In this document: positions 1 through 13,167 of the stretch, piece by piece | Numbering within the stretch: position 1 is the first letter of the stretch | Layout: every line of letters begins with the position of its first letter | Assembly: GCA_003640385.1 (NCBI GenBank) | Contig: RCAB01000263.1 | Location: forward strand, 24,310 to 88,309 | Source: Setaria digitata | Taxonomy: Eukaryota; Nematoda; Chromadorea; Rhabditida; Setariidae | Reading direction: 5' to 3' | Length of the DNA stretch: 64,000 nucleotides | Translations under genes and position numbers: made by a program | Notes under the pieces: generated by a model | What the model was told of the DNA's origin: nothing | The model's database searches: none | The model's input: only the letters and a program-made list of their open reading frames with translations

Positions 1-133
1 TCAAAAATTTTGTTAAATCAGCTTTTAAATTAAACTAAAATTTTTGAGCCACAATGTCAAATTACATTTGCACTTCCAATACTGAAGGTATATTACAGGC
101 TCCTCATTCGAACAGTTAAAAGGCAAAGCGAAG

Positions 134-721
134 ATGTGGTTTGGTCCAGCAATGCCACCGATGATTCCTCCATTTTGCTACCCAATGAAGCCAGGTCAAG
201 CACCAGCACAGCCGGCACCAGTACCACCACCACCAGTACCACCAGCGCCAGCACCAGTACCAGCACCACCAGCACCAGTACCAGCACCGCCAGCACCAGT
301 ACCAGGACCAGCACCGGCACCAGCACCCGCCCCAGCACCACCAGCAGGAATGCCGATGTACCCCAAGACTCCTTGGTGGTGTCCTCCTATGTTTCAAAAA
401 GCACCAGTCCAAATCCCTATGGGACCTGGCGTGCAATACCCATATCAGCAACCCCAATATCAACCAATGCCACAATATCAGCCTCAGCCTCAGCCTCAGC
501 CACAGCCATATGCTCCACAGTATCAGCCGCAACCTCAAGTATATCAGCCACAACCCCAAGTATATCAGCCACAACCGCAACATTATCAGCCCCATGTTCC
601 ACAACAACCGCAGGTTGGAGCAGGAGTGGTAGGATCATCTTTTTATGGCATGCCTGGAGAGGATTCTGAACCTGATGTAAGAGGTCCTTTACTTGATCAA
701 TTTCAAGCAACTTTCACATGA
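134..721 (+). CDS. Proline/alanine/glutamine-rich low-complexity protein (195 aa, or last exon)
   Basis: A single open exon ends at TGA 719-721. Residues 1-20 are Met/Pro-rich. About 20-72 is a Pro-Ala-Val repeat (units such as PAPVPAPP). About 95-155 is a Tyr-Gln-Pro repeat (units such as YQPQPQ). The last 30 residues are ordinary acidic sequence ending FQATFT. An acceptor-like ATTACAG ends at 98, and the frame stays open from there to the ATG; the first upstream in-frame stop is at 83-85. So either the ATG at 134 follows a trans-splice site, or this is the final exon of a gene beginning left of the window. AATAAA at 881-886 or 1022-1027 could serve polyadenylation. No fold or family is recognised; such sequences occur in extracellular matrix, cuticle-associated and RNA-binding proteins. 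The other long frames over this exon, on both strands, are low-complexity shadows. Confidence 0.6.
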   Translation: MWFGPAMPPMIPPFCYPMKPGQAPAQPAPVPPPPVPPAPAPVPAPPAPVPAPPAPVPGPAPAPAPAPAPPAGMPMYPKTPWWCPPMFQKAPVQIPMGPGVQYPYQQPQYQPMPQYQPQPQPQPQPYAPQYQPQPQVYQPQPQVYQPQPQHYQPHVPQQPQVGAGVVGSSFYGMPGEDSEPDVRGPLLDQFQATFT

Positions 722-3700
722 GGATAGAAATATCTTTCCTGTATTTCATACACTATTGTATCCGGTTCTGTAATGCTTATTTCTATGCCCTGTATAATAT
801 TTTTGGATAGTTGTATCTTAAAAAAAAAAAAAAAAAAATCATACCATGACTTTTCCTTTTTCATCATAGAAAATAAGGAAAATAAAGAAGTAGCCGTAAA
901 ATTAAAAGATTTCATATTGTATTTTACCAAATAGGTACAAATGATAAGTTCCATTCACATCACAACTTATTTTTCTTTTCTTTTAATAAGATGATATTGT
1001 AAATTGAAACATTTTCGTTGTAATAAAGTGATATAAAATGCACCATCTTTTGTAAAAATAACAACGGTTGGGATGACTTTGTTTTAAAGAAGCAATTTTG
1101 AAAAAAATTTAAGATGATTTAGTAATATCTATATTAGTAGAAATTTTCTTTTTTAACTTAACGGCGAGTTAAAGAAAACAGTCGATCTGGAAAGATAAGC
1201 AAGTTGGAAAACATAAGAAAAAATGATCAAATATATAAAGGCATTTAACTGTGCATTTGTGAATGCAAAATACCGATAAACTTAATCGGTACTAAAAATA
1301 CATTCGGCAATTTAATCCTACTATGATAGAAATCAACCCTTATTGCTTCAGTTTATACTGATTAAATAGTAAACTAATGGCTTTATTAACTTCAAAAAGT
1401 GCGTTTTTTTAATTGTTCAAAGAGTTATCATCAAAAATGAAAACAAATACGCGAAAGCTATGTAGTGCTATGTAGAAGTTATGGAAAGTGAACTGATTTA
1501 ATGTATTCCTCGCTTACTGAATATGTTATTCTGTTAAAATTTGGTTTAATAAAAATAAAAATTAGGTGACAGTGATCAGTAATATCCGATCAATTATTGG
1601 AAAATATCATACTTTTAATGAATAATGAATGATATTAGTAATAAGAATAAATAACAAATGATTACAGTAATGGTTAGTAATAGCAGCAAACAATTATAAT
1701 GACAATTAGTAATAATAATAAATATAGTAATATTCAGCAGCAGTAATAATATTTAACAGTTATACATAAATACTAACATCGAAGAAATATGCTGTGATAT
1801 CATTTTATATTTCTCTTATAACATTTTAAAACATATACATTACGATAAGTTGCATTTTTATATTTCTCTTATAATATTTCAAAATATGTGCATTTAGTGA
1901 TACGGTAAGCTGCATTTTTGTGTTTCACCTATAACGTTTTAAAATATGCACATTTAGTGATACGGTAAGTTGCGGTTACGCCGTTGATTGGATCATGTAG
2001 ATGGATGCATTGTTGCCTGCTGCCTGTAATAATTGTTGCAAAAGAAAAAGAAAAGTTTTCTTGAAAAAAAATTCAATAAATTATTGCGCAATTCGAGTTC
2101 AATTAAGTGCCAAACATTCGAAAGAAATTAATTAATTACTAAAGTTGAAGACTGAGATCTAATGAATTTTTAAATGGTTGATAGCAATGATCAAAATTCA
2201 TCAAATAACTGGAAAGAATGAAATAAGAGATGCAATGAAGATATGAAACTAAATAAATTTCTAATCAATCAGGAAAAAAAGATAATAGCAAAGATTAAAT
2301 TAAAGATGTAAAAAAATTATTTAATTTCAAAAAAAATTTTTTCTTTTTAAGTGCGAAAAATTCATCGATATAATTGTTTATGTCTAGAATAAATTAAATA
2401 AATAAATATTAAATAAGGAGAAATTAATTCATTGTTTAGTCGGTTTAGAAGGAAAAAAACTCAATCAAATTTGCTCTTAGCTTTCAGAATATTTTTTTTT
2501 TTAAACTTTTATAATGGAAAATTCTGAGGCGAAGCAAATAATTTGCATATTTTGAGAAAAAAAAAAGCGCGGAATCAGATCACTGCTGGTCAACTGAGTT
2601 ATTTATCTAGTGAATCTTATAACAATAAGGATAATTAAGGAATCGCGGAGGTTGTAATCAAAATTATGTCTCTCTCTTATTTTAAATTTAAACTTCTAGT
2701 AAGTGAGACTTTGTCGTTTGATCTTTTTTTTAGGTGACTAATTAATTTACCTTTTACATGGTATTATTTTAACACATTGCGACTTACTTGTTATTTATTT
2801 TTCATTTCTTTCTTTATTTTAGTTGCTTTTTTTTTTTTGAAATATGAATACTGCAGTAATTAAACGTGAAATTTTAGCTTAAAAATGACAGTAAAAGTTC
2901 TTTTTTTTCAATTAATTCTTTTACTATCATAATCACCGGTATTTTTTTTTTTTTTTTTTATTCCTAAAACTATAATCTTAAAGATAAATCACTTTGGCGA
3001 TTTATGATAAATTGTGTTAAAAGTTAATTTTATAAATTTTTTTACACGGCGATGATTTGTTGCTAATTTTTATTTCTATTTTTTTTTTTTTGCATTCTTG
3101 AAGATGGTTGATGCATCCATGAATCATTCTACGATCAACAATTCCTGTCAATCTACTATAAAGCTTACTTATTTTATTGTGTCACTTCAGACTGTCTATC
3201 AGTAACAATGATCAGTAAGGATTATTGTCAATATTCTCAACAATACTTCACCAAAAAAATTAATCCATCGATAACAGGAACGATAACGTTGACTAAATTT
3301 ATGGATTATAGTGTTATCCGAAAATCAACTCCAGTTTTTCGTACAGGTATATAATTCATTTTCCGCTTTTACTTTTTCAAAATTAAGCCAAAAATCTAAG
3401 GAAATAAAAAGAAGATTTATTAAAAAAAATGATTATTGTTTTTATCATAATGCAATTATTTTACTATATGAATTATAACTTAACCAGCCAATTTTTTTTT
3501 TCTTTTTTGTCATTTATTGTAAAATTATCTGGCAAATTTTTATTTATTTTACACAATAATTTATTAATCTAATTATAATGGATTATCACTATTAGCTCAA
3601 TTATTGTTTTTATAGATGCTTGTATAAGTTTTGCTTGTTTGCAAATTAATAGTAATTATTTGCTGCTCAGAAAATTTCACTAGTTGAAGCAACTTTGAAA

Positions 3701-6700
3701 ACGATGTTCTGCAGCATAGAATTTAAGATTTTTAGTAGTAAAAATAAAAATTGTCCTTTGCAAAAGTTTGCTATTATGTTCACTTACATTCATGAATCAT
3801 ATTTTTTTTTTTGTTATATCGAGTCAACTGCACTAGAGTTGAAATCCGTTTCAGAGAACTTTTAAGGAAAATTTAGAAAAGATTCTCAAACAACCATATA
3901 TGGGAATGATGTGGATGGGAGAGAGAAAGGGAAATTATTGTTGATATTAGTTTTAAAGTTAGTGCATTTCAAAAGTCATTTCTGTTTGCTTTTCTTATTT
4001 GCTTTCGTAAAAAACTAGCTAACTTGTATCTTACAGTTGATCAAGAAAATTTTTATGAAAGGCTAAATAAGCTATTTTATAAGATGGTAGAAAGGAGATA
4101 CATTCACCATCTCAGAGTTTCATACACAAGACAAGCCGATATCACAATAATCATAATCAATCATCATAAACATCGCTATCATCAATTGACGTTATCATTA
4201 TCACTACTAACTATTACTAAACGAAATTAAAATTTCCAATATTTATATGTATATCCTAATCTAACATTCGGCTTTATTTGCTGATGCACTGACTGCATCA
4301 GATTTTTTTTATTGTGAGTACTTCACTGATTCATTTTAGATTAAATTTACTTTCATGCAATTATGATGATTTTCAGCACTTCTGCACTACGTGCTTTTCA
4401 ATTAAACTGTCTCTAAAAATGTTACATTTCTGTTAAAATAAAATTTCACATTAACACAATATATTCGTAAAATTCGAAAAACTTAAGATCTACAGTCTTA
4501 ATATTGTTGGCAGATAGATTTTCTTATTTTATTAATAGATACTGCTGCAGATTTGTGCTTAAAGAATAGATATTAAAAAATCGAGTTAAATGAAAGCACT
4601 GCTTTTTTGTTTTTGTTAAATCGAAGAGAAAACAAATTCCGATTCCATGTTTGACATTTTTGAGTCATCCGATAAACAAATTGGTCTACTAATAATATAT
4701 TGATAATGAATGAATTCCTCAATACTAGCCAGTTTTTCGTTATTTTCCTTTATCATCCAGATCATAAATCTGTTTATTTCATTCGATTTTTTTGTGTGCT
4801 TTTTGTTTCATTAACAATTAATTATTTCATCATGTCTGAAGATAGTTTTAGAAAATTTATGCGAAAAAAATTGCAGGATAAAACAATTTGAAATCGAATT
4901 ATTGAAGAAATTTTGCAAGCTATTTCTATCTACAATGGATTTTATTTTAAAAAAAAAAAAGAAAAATTACTACCGTATAATTTATATTTTTAAAATGTAA
5001 ATTTTTTTTTTTTTAGATTTTCTTACAAAATTGTTCATAATTTTAAATCTTAATCATTCATGCATATTATTTCTGATGATCATTACTTTAAATGTATTCA
5101 TGGCAGCTATGGTAATAATTTACTAATTAGATAATATTGTACTTGAATAATTTTCAAGCTATAAAACAAAAAACTTGTGGCAAAATGGATGCCGATTAGT
5201 TCAGGTAACATTTTATCATCGGTATACGTATAAATATATTTATTATATATATTTCTACATGATGTACCAATGAATTTATATGACTTCCTGTATTGGAACA
5301 ACTGATACATGTCCTGACAACATTTACGCATTCCTTACTCTTGTCTTTATCGTTGTTCTGTTTGTTTGTCCTTGTCGGTCTTTTGTCACATTCATGCAAA
5401 ACATCGTAATATATCAGCAATTTCAAATAGCATTTCATTTAAGATAGATGTAGTAATGGTCAAAAGTGTTGTAGGAACAATAATTTTTATTGGTTTCATA
5501 TTGTTATTCAATTTATAAAATAAAACAGTAAGTAAAAGTAGCTAACAAAAGTAACAATAAATTATTGTTTTGCAATAATTTAATTATAATTAGTAGTAGT
5601 AGTGGTCATAAATATATATATATTAAAAATGGTTCTTGAGGGATGACATCAAATATATCTTTTTATGCAAAATACCATTACGAGCACACTTTGAATTTCT
5701 ACTGCATTCAAATACTGCGCACGCTTCATGCAAATTTGTTTTTAGATAGACAGGTAATATCAGTGGATTCTTGCTAAACAATTTCATATTTATGGCCCTC
5801 CACTCATCAGTCTCATTTCTTCTCTTTGACACTCTCGACTATTCATTTACATGCGCATATTTTCATGATCTCTCAAACTTGGAGCTGTGATATCTAAGGT
5901 CATGACTTTTTTCCCTAAATTCAATTTTAAATTTATGGTTTTTTTTTCGACCATCTTTTATGACAATTCTTCAACATTTTTATCTATACAATGAATTAAC
6001 ATTCATTTTCAGCAATTTTTTTATCTTACCAAATTACATTTCTCGTATTGTGATAATTTTTTTTTTTCTTTATAAGCAAATTTGATTCAAGTACACTAAT
6101 TCATCCTCTTCTTAATTTTCATTTTCAAATTATCCATTATTAATTTGGTGATTTTACTTGTAAATCCACGTTATATTTTCTCACTTATTTAATTATATCA
6201 CAAGAGGTCTGCATGTCATAGCACCAAATTTATTATATTGCTACTTTCCTGTAAATAATACTTAATGTCATCAGTCATCAATTTTTCCTGAAAAAAAAAA
6301 AAAAAAAAAAAAAAAAAGAAAAAAATACTGAGGCTTAAGTTAAGCATTACAAGCAAATCACAAAATTTGAATTTCACTTAGTCTTTTCCATTTTTTCTAT
6401 TTATAAAAAAGTTTCCAATTCTTACTAGTATTATAATAGTTTCTTCGTCGATAAGTCCAAATAATAATGCAAATATTTTCGTTATATTTTATACAGCATT
6501 TATTTTTATACATTTCAAACAAGTCTTATATAAATAATTTTAGTAATGGCGAAAAAATTTGTTCCTAGAATATACAATAATAGTACGAAATTTGAAAAAT
6601 CCGATTAGTTAATTAGTTTGTAAAACAATTACTCTTTCAGTTACATCTGAAAACTCAAGAATAATAATTTATAATAATTTAATTAGTTAAATGATGACAA

Positions 6701-9063
6701 TAAATATATATTTGTCATATAAATTATAATACCGTCAAATATAAGTTTTTTTTTTTTTTTTTTTTTTTTCTGCATAATGAATAATTGTAAACTATATGGG
6801 TGGCATAATTTGAAAAATTTTATTCTTACCTTGTAGCCTTCACTCTTTTCTCTTTCTGTTCTTTTCTTTTTCTTCTTCTTCTTTTTCTTTTTTTTTTTTT
6901 TTCGCTTTTCCGGACGGAATAGCAGCGTTGTGTATCGTTTATGAACCGAAACTGATCACTTTTTGAGCACTTTATTGCTATCCTTTTATCGTTTCTTCAA
7001 TTTTTTTTCCTTCTTCATTTTGTTTGTTCATTCTTAGTTAAAAATATTCAACCTTCTTTTTCCTTTTATAATCATTATGTTATGCCGCCATTATCAATCA
7101 TTTCATACCGTATCTCTACAATTAACGATTGCTTTTTTTTTTTTTTTCTCCTAGAATTAAACTGACAACACGTCTCTATTATTTTGATTATCATTAATTT
7201 AACTTCCCATTATTGCCAATTAGTTCATTTTCCATTAAAAACAAAAAAAAAAAAAAATTCCATCCATGAGATGATAATGCTTTTTTTTTTTTTTTTTTTA
7301 ATCATAACTAAAACAAAACAAAATAAAAATTTTTAATATTCTATGAAATGTAATCTTTTTTTTGCAAACTGTTAAAGGCATCTTAAAATTTTTTCTTTCT
7401 TTTTTTTTTTTTTCTTTTTCTTTGAACCACTCCAATATACCTTCTATTTTCCAACTTTGGTACTGGAAATTTCTCAAACTTTCCCATTTGCTAAAATTTT
7501 CAATTCCTTTTTTTTTTCCTACTAAAAAAAATTGCATGGAACATCTTAAAATTATTTTAAATTTTCGAGCAAAAACGTGAAAAGAAAGGAAAGCTAAAAA
7601 TTATGTGTAATAGACAAAATTTATCGAATTAAATTCTTTCTTCTTTCATTTCTATTTTTCAATATTCTTCCGCAGTCTTGCATTTTTCCTTTTCATTTTA
7701 CATCTTTTCAATGAATCAAAGCATATTGACAGTAATGTACATTGATACATTGCTTGAAATGGAGCACCAGGTGCTTGCATTTTCTTTTTTTTTTTTTTTT
7801 TTTTTTTTTTTTCTAAAAAATTTGGTTCAAGAAATGCATGCTTTCGATACATTATAATTAGAACTACTGGATCATACTACTGCTGCAATTGCAACTAACT
7901 ATCCGTTCGGTCATTTCAATTTTTATCATAATTTCACCTCCCTGTTAGTTCAATTAGTTTATTTCTATTTTTATATTACTTTCGTTTTTTTTTTTGTCTC
8001 TCTCTTTCATTCTCTCAAGAAATCTTCATTAAAATTTTATTCTTGAAAAAAATTTCATAAAATTATCAGAAATTTTCGTTAAAAAAACAAATTTTAGCAT
8101 TTTCGAAATTGTCATCATTTGTTAATCAGTTATTTCTCGCACTTCAAAAACTGCAAAATTATGAAAGACAGAAGAAAAAAAAAAAAAAGAATAAAATCAA
8201 AATTTGTAAGAAAAAAAATTCCAAAATTATTTATTATTTAACATTTCTAGCGAATTATTTGTAACATTTAATATTTCAACTTTTTTTTTTTTTTTTCTTT
8301 TTAGATTTTCACTATTTGACATTCTAGATTTTATTCGATTTTATTTATGTTTATAAATAATTTCTCATTCTTTCCATATTATATAACTCTTACAACAGGA
8401 ATACATTACATTTAAACACACTTATTTCTCCATTCCATAAATCCTAAAATTTTTGTCTTTATTCTAGAAATTTCATTTTTGCAACATAAAAACGACATAA
8501 ACTGTGATACTACATAGTTTGCAATTTACTAACTTTTACATCTTACTGTTTACACATATATCTTCATATTTCATAAATCCTAATACTTTTCATTTTACAA
8601 ATATTTTTTCGACAGAAGGGAAAAGCAGTAGCCGCAATAAGCATGGATACTGTATGTTAGCAAAAATTTCTTGTATTTTTAATTTTTAATTAAAATCTAA
8701 TATGTATGTATATCTTTTCTTTTTTTTTTTTTTGTTTTCAAGAAAATAAATATTCCGTTATTATTGCACATTCCACTTTCTGAAGACAAAATATATAGAA
8801 CACGGATAATGACAAAATTTTGGCACCTTTTTACATATTTCCGTTCATATTTGCTGTCATAAATTATAATCATTCACCTTGACGTATTGACTTTCATCAT
8901 ATCTGAATCTGTTACACCAGAATACCGAATATTATTTCTGATACTAACTTTTATCAATTTAAGCATATTAATTTTACAAAAACTTAGCAATCAATGGTTG
9001 TGGTAATTTTTAACTTTATTTACCTTTCTTTTTTTTCTTTTTTTTTTTTCTTTTTCTTTTTAG
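722..9063. other. Intergenic region without a convincing gene
   Basis: AT-rich DNA with many poly(A) and poly(T) runs of 10-30 nt (for example 6291-6317, 6748-6769, 7786-7812). It also has degenerate GTAATA/AATAAT triplet sequence at about 1620-1760 and a three-copy tandem repeat at 1808-1971. Frames of 60-80 codons here are dominated by Phe, Lys, Asn and Ile and look non-coding. One short acceptor-open-donor block at about 4036-4085 resembles an exon but has no partner. The right end should hold the promoter or 5' region of the EGF-like gene. Confidence 0.6.
1808..1971. repeat. Three-copy ~60-bp tandem repeat (minisatellite)
   Basis: Three diverged units begin at 1808, 1861 and 1921. Each reads roughly TATTTCTCTTATAA, an A/T spacer, then TTTAGTGATACGGTAAG and TTGCA. 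Units 2 and 3 are exactly 60 nt apart. Unit 1 lacks about 7 nt before its GATAAG, so its period is 53. Confidence 0.8.
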
Positions 9064-9070
9064 GATAAAT

Positions 9071-12000
9071 ATGTTGTTGCTAAGAATTTTAGGATTGCAA
9101 AAGAGGGGAAACAGCTTGAATGTGCCAAAATTTGCCACGAATGCAGTAAAATTGTGGAAATCGGAATTTTCCGGCACGTATTCATCACCACATAAACGAG
9201 TCGAATTGTCGCGGCAGAAGCATCATCCATGCACACGGCATAATAAGCCGATTACGTATCTTGAAAAACGTTGCATTACGTTCGTTACCGCAGTGGCACC
9301 ACGTGTACTACAAAGTACTTTGCTTACGCTACTCCAGCTAATTGGTTTACCGGTATTGGTAGGTATGTTTGTTTCTTTTTTTGTAAGTCCAAATTTCATG
9401 CGATAGGGTAGAAAAATTAGATTTTCCCGTTCCATGTTAGTGTTCAAGTAACATTATCCTATTAACTGGAATCTTTAGTTTAATAGAAATTAAAAAAATT
9501 GGCTCCTAAAAAGAAAAAAATTTCATAGCATTTCATTAAAAATATATGAAATTTGGAATTTTATTTAATAAATAACTTTTCGGCGCAAAACAAATTAATG
9601 AATCGATGAGAACGGCAATATCGACATCTATGCTATATTACAATCAAGGTCATATATATTAAATCCATTCGACAAATATCTATGTGATACCCACTGTATA
9701 TGCAAACAATCCGTTTTGATTAATTCTACAAAATATTTCTTAGTTACAATGAAAATATTTGAAATAAATTAGCGTATCTGTTATCAAATATATTTCGGTA
9801 AACTTCGGAAAATTTTCTCAGACTTTGGTAAATTTCCCAGCAGCTTTTTTTTTTTTTTCTTTTTTCTCCGCTTTCCCTCTGATATTTATTGTTCGTTTTA
9901 ATTGAAATATGTAATTCCTCACAATGGCAAATCTGATTTTGAGTGGAAAGAGTTCAATCGAAATGAAATTAAATCTTGAGAAGTTTGATTGAAAATTATT
10001 ATAGAAATGATAAAGGATTATATTTAATTATACCGCAGTAGAAAATATATCTTTTAAAAAAAAATATCGAGCAAATTGAGATGATGGCTATCACATGTCT
10101 GTTAATGAGGACTAACTGAAATGGAATATTTATAATCAAATAAGGTTTTTAAATTAAGCATCAAGTTTTCATCCTGAAAATATAAACTTTGTTCTGGCAC
10201 AATATGCACAATTATGCCATACCTCTATAACTTTAGGTCATTATGTATTATAAATATCTGATAATAAAATGTCACAAGTTTCTAAATTCAAACAAAAATT
10301 TACATTTTATAATAGACATTAGAAGTAGGAAATAATTATCATCCTATATTATTCATTTATTCAAGCTCATCAAGTGGTTTGGTATTATATTATATTACAG
10401 TCACATAGTAATAGATGACAATAATTCCAAATAACCTAATTACATATAATTCTTAAAACTTTTTCTATTTTCTATTTTATTTTTATTCTTTCTATTATAC
10501 AATTTTTTTCTTCTAAGCATTTGGAAACCGAATTTCTGAAATGGAAGAAAGCATTTAATCTTGTCCATATTTAGCAAGATCATATTTTTGATAATTTCAA
10601 AATTTGATATTAATAGAAGTGTGAATACTTGATGGAAAATTATTCGATTTCAATTTTGCTTTCTTGACTCTTCTTATAAATGAGAGATCCTGTAGTATCG
10701 ATAAAGTTATTTGCATCACACACCTGGCGACCAAAAACAGTTAGCCAATTACCGTAATTGATGCCATACATTTCCAGCTTAAAAACATCATCACAAAATA
10801 TAAAACTTGCTTTTTTTTTCTCTCTCTCTCTCTCTCATTTTTTTTTTAATATCAATGATACCATGTAAAAATGTTATCTTCATATCTTAATGAAATTTTA
10901 TTGTAATTAATAATTTAGTTGTTTGAAATGAAGTGAATTCTATTAATTTTCAGTGCAAATGAAGATGATAAAATTTTAAAACGGGAAAAAAAGTGATATC
11001 AAGGATATAGTTAAATTATAAGAAGGTAACGCAATGTTAAAGCAGTGCAGATGTTTTGAAAAATAACGTCAATCTTATAATTATGCACAATTGTATACAT
11101 TTCCACAATATAACTGTGCTTCAGCAGGTGTTTCGTATTTTTCATGTAAAAAAAAAAAAGGAAAAAAAAAGGAAAAAATTGGGCATATTTTTCTTTTCCT
11201 TTTTTTTTTTTGTCATATTTATAAGAAAAGAGTTTTCTTCTTAATATTTAAGTTAAAAATTTGCATTTTCCTTGAATTTAACCAGCAAATGATTTTAGTT
11301 TTCTTTTTTTTTTTTTTTTTTTTTTTTCTGACCACATAAAGAATTTTCTTTTTTTGCTGCTTATAAAACGATTAAATAAAAATGGGAAGCAAATAATTCT
11401 CAATATGATGATTTTTGAGTTTTAAGTTTTTAAGAGAGGCAAATTTTTAACAGGTGGTTGTTCAACACGTTCACGATACGATCAGAAGAAACTATCACAA
11501 TCACATCGATTTGTTGAACTTTACGATTGCCCGGAAGCTTATTGGGGTTACTGTCGAAACGGTGGCATTTGTAAGATGACAACAGATATTTCACAACGAA
11601 CTGTACCAATTTGCTCGTGAGTAGTCTAAATTCAATTTTTTATTAACAAAAAAAGAAAACAGAATAGTAATGGAAAAATTTTTTTACAAAGAGTCAAGAA
11701 TAAAGTTTTTGTGATGCAAAAAGAAGAGTTGTTTAAAATTTGTGGAATTTTCAGGAATTCCTAATTAATTTTTTACTTCTCACAGTATCGACAAATTTAT
11801 TTTTATTTATTTATTTATTTATTTTTTTCTTTTTGTTAGCTGCCCAACAGGATTCCGTGGTCGACAATGTGAACTAATCAACGATCCTAATATTTACTTT
11901 TCGCGACAACAAGGTCAAATGCAAATGGCCGCTATGTCGGGCGTTGTGGTTGCAATTATGTTTGTAATTTTGTTTGTGTCATTTGTGATATACTTTTATA

Positions 12001-13167
12001 GGAGGTAAAATTTCCTTTTATCACATTTATTTAAGTAAAAATCTAAATTTTCATTTATGTTAACAGACAAATGCCTAAGCAATTAACCGGTAATAATGTT
12101 TAATTCATTTAATTCATAATTCATTTATATTTTTCAAAAAGGCAATAAATCTCTTTTTTTTTCTTTTGGTTTTTATATTCTTCAGCATTTTACCTCTTAC
12201 AAACAAGTAAAAATATACTCCATTTAGATATATGAAATATGGAATAGAAGAAAGCAATTCATTCGATACATTTGATACTTTGGAACTTTCGCCATCGATA
12301 AATAGCCAAAGACAGGATCCACGTTCAATTATAACTGAGGTTGCTATAATTTTGAATTGATTTTCTTGTAGCAGAAATTTAAGAAATTAAAAATTGGAAT
12401 TGAAATGATGCTTTTTTTTTTTCCTCCTTTTCCTTCTCTAACGAATTAATATTTCTTCAAAAGCTTGAAATAATCTTATAGAATCTGTTGAAATTTTCAG
12501 CATTATTTAATCATTTAGCATCTTATATATTAGTACAGATTTTTGCAAATTTGAACACGACACCTACATCAGCTATCCGAAGGAAACTTTTCATACTAAC
12601 CGTTAAAAATGCTCTTGTATAACTGCTTGACTATTGATAACTCAAGCCACATGATATCACCTTTGAGTTCAATATCAGCCTTCTGTGTCTAGCATCTCAT
12701 CGTATAAAATGATGCAAAAATACCTTATGTATCGATCATTTATCAGACTATTGATAATTCAGAGCACAGATAAGAAAAAAAAAAAAAAGAATTACTCTAT
12801 TCATTCATTGATTATGGCTGAATTTGTTAAAGGAAGTATCATTACAACTCTATGATTCACACAATTTATCTGTATTTTTAAATTTGGTTTGGGCGTTTTT
12901 TTTTTTGTGAAACGAATTCATAAAAGACAATTTTTGATGCTTTTGCAGAAAAATGAAATAGTGGAAGTTGAAGCAGAGCACCCATCAATGCATAAACATT
13001 TGGTTGAAAAAGTGAACCATCCATCAACTGTTTTTGAAATGTTCACATTAACGGAATATCCGAATAAGGAATACATTCACTCTCACAGTATGGCCAATAT
13101 GGCCACAAAAAATCGAAATGTGCCAAGAAGAGCACGACCTAGTATTATTGTTTTACCTGAAATATAG
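9071..13167 (+). CDS. lin-3: Single-EGF-domain transmembrane protein, LIN-3/EGF-ligand candidate (316 aa, 5 exons)
   Basis: Exons 9071-9362, 11454-11616, 11840-12004, 12228-12339 and 12949-13167 join in frame (951 nt) with GT-AG introns. The N-terminus is basic, followed by a hydrophobic stretch at about residues 78-97 that could be a late signal sequence. One EGF domain spans residues 123-162 with spacing C-x7-C-x5-C-x13-C-x-C-x8-C, the ErbB-ligand signature. A ~20-residue juxtamembrane stretch precedes one membrane helix (about 182-205), then a ~110-residue tail. This matches membrane-tethered EGF precursors such as LIN-3, which activate the EGF receptor LET-23 in vulval induction and other events. 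Against a typical ligand, the residue before the sixth Cys is Gln, with Arg one place earlier, and the usual Leu five after it is absent. The exon holding the ATG stays open to its acceptor at 9063, so an upstream exon could replace this N-terminus. EGF-domain membrane protein is near certain; LIN-3 identity is inference. Confidence 0.72.
9363..11453 (+). other. Intron 1 of the EGF-like gene
   Basis: A 2.1-kb intron, donor GTATGT and acceptor TTTTTAACAG. It contains poly(T) tracts (for example 11304-11327), a short CT run (10820-10836) and no coding-like frame. Its length is exceptional among this gene's introns, so it is a natural place for enhancers, but no specific site is recognisable. 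Confidence 0.5.
12067..12104 (+). other. Possible alternative terminal exon of the EGF-like gene
   Basis: The acceptor TTAACAG ends at 12066, only 62 nt after the donor at 12004-12005. Joined to the exon ending at 12004 it reads RRQMPKQLTGNNV and then stops at TAA 12102-12104. That would give a short-tailed isoform with almost no cytoplasmic domain. Its internal GTAATA donor (12090) does not restore frame to the exon at 12228. It could also be fortuitous. Confidence 0.3.
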
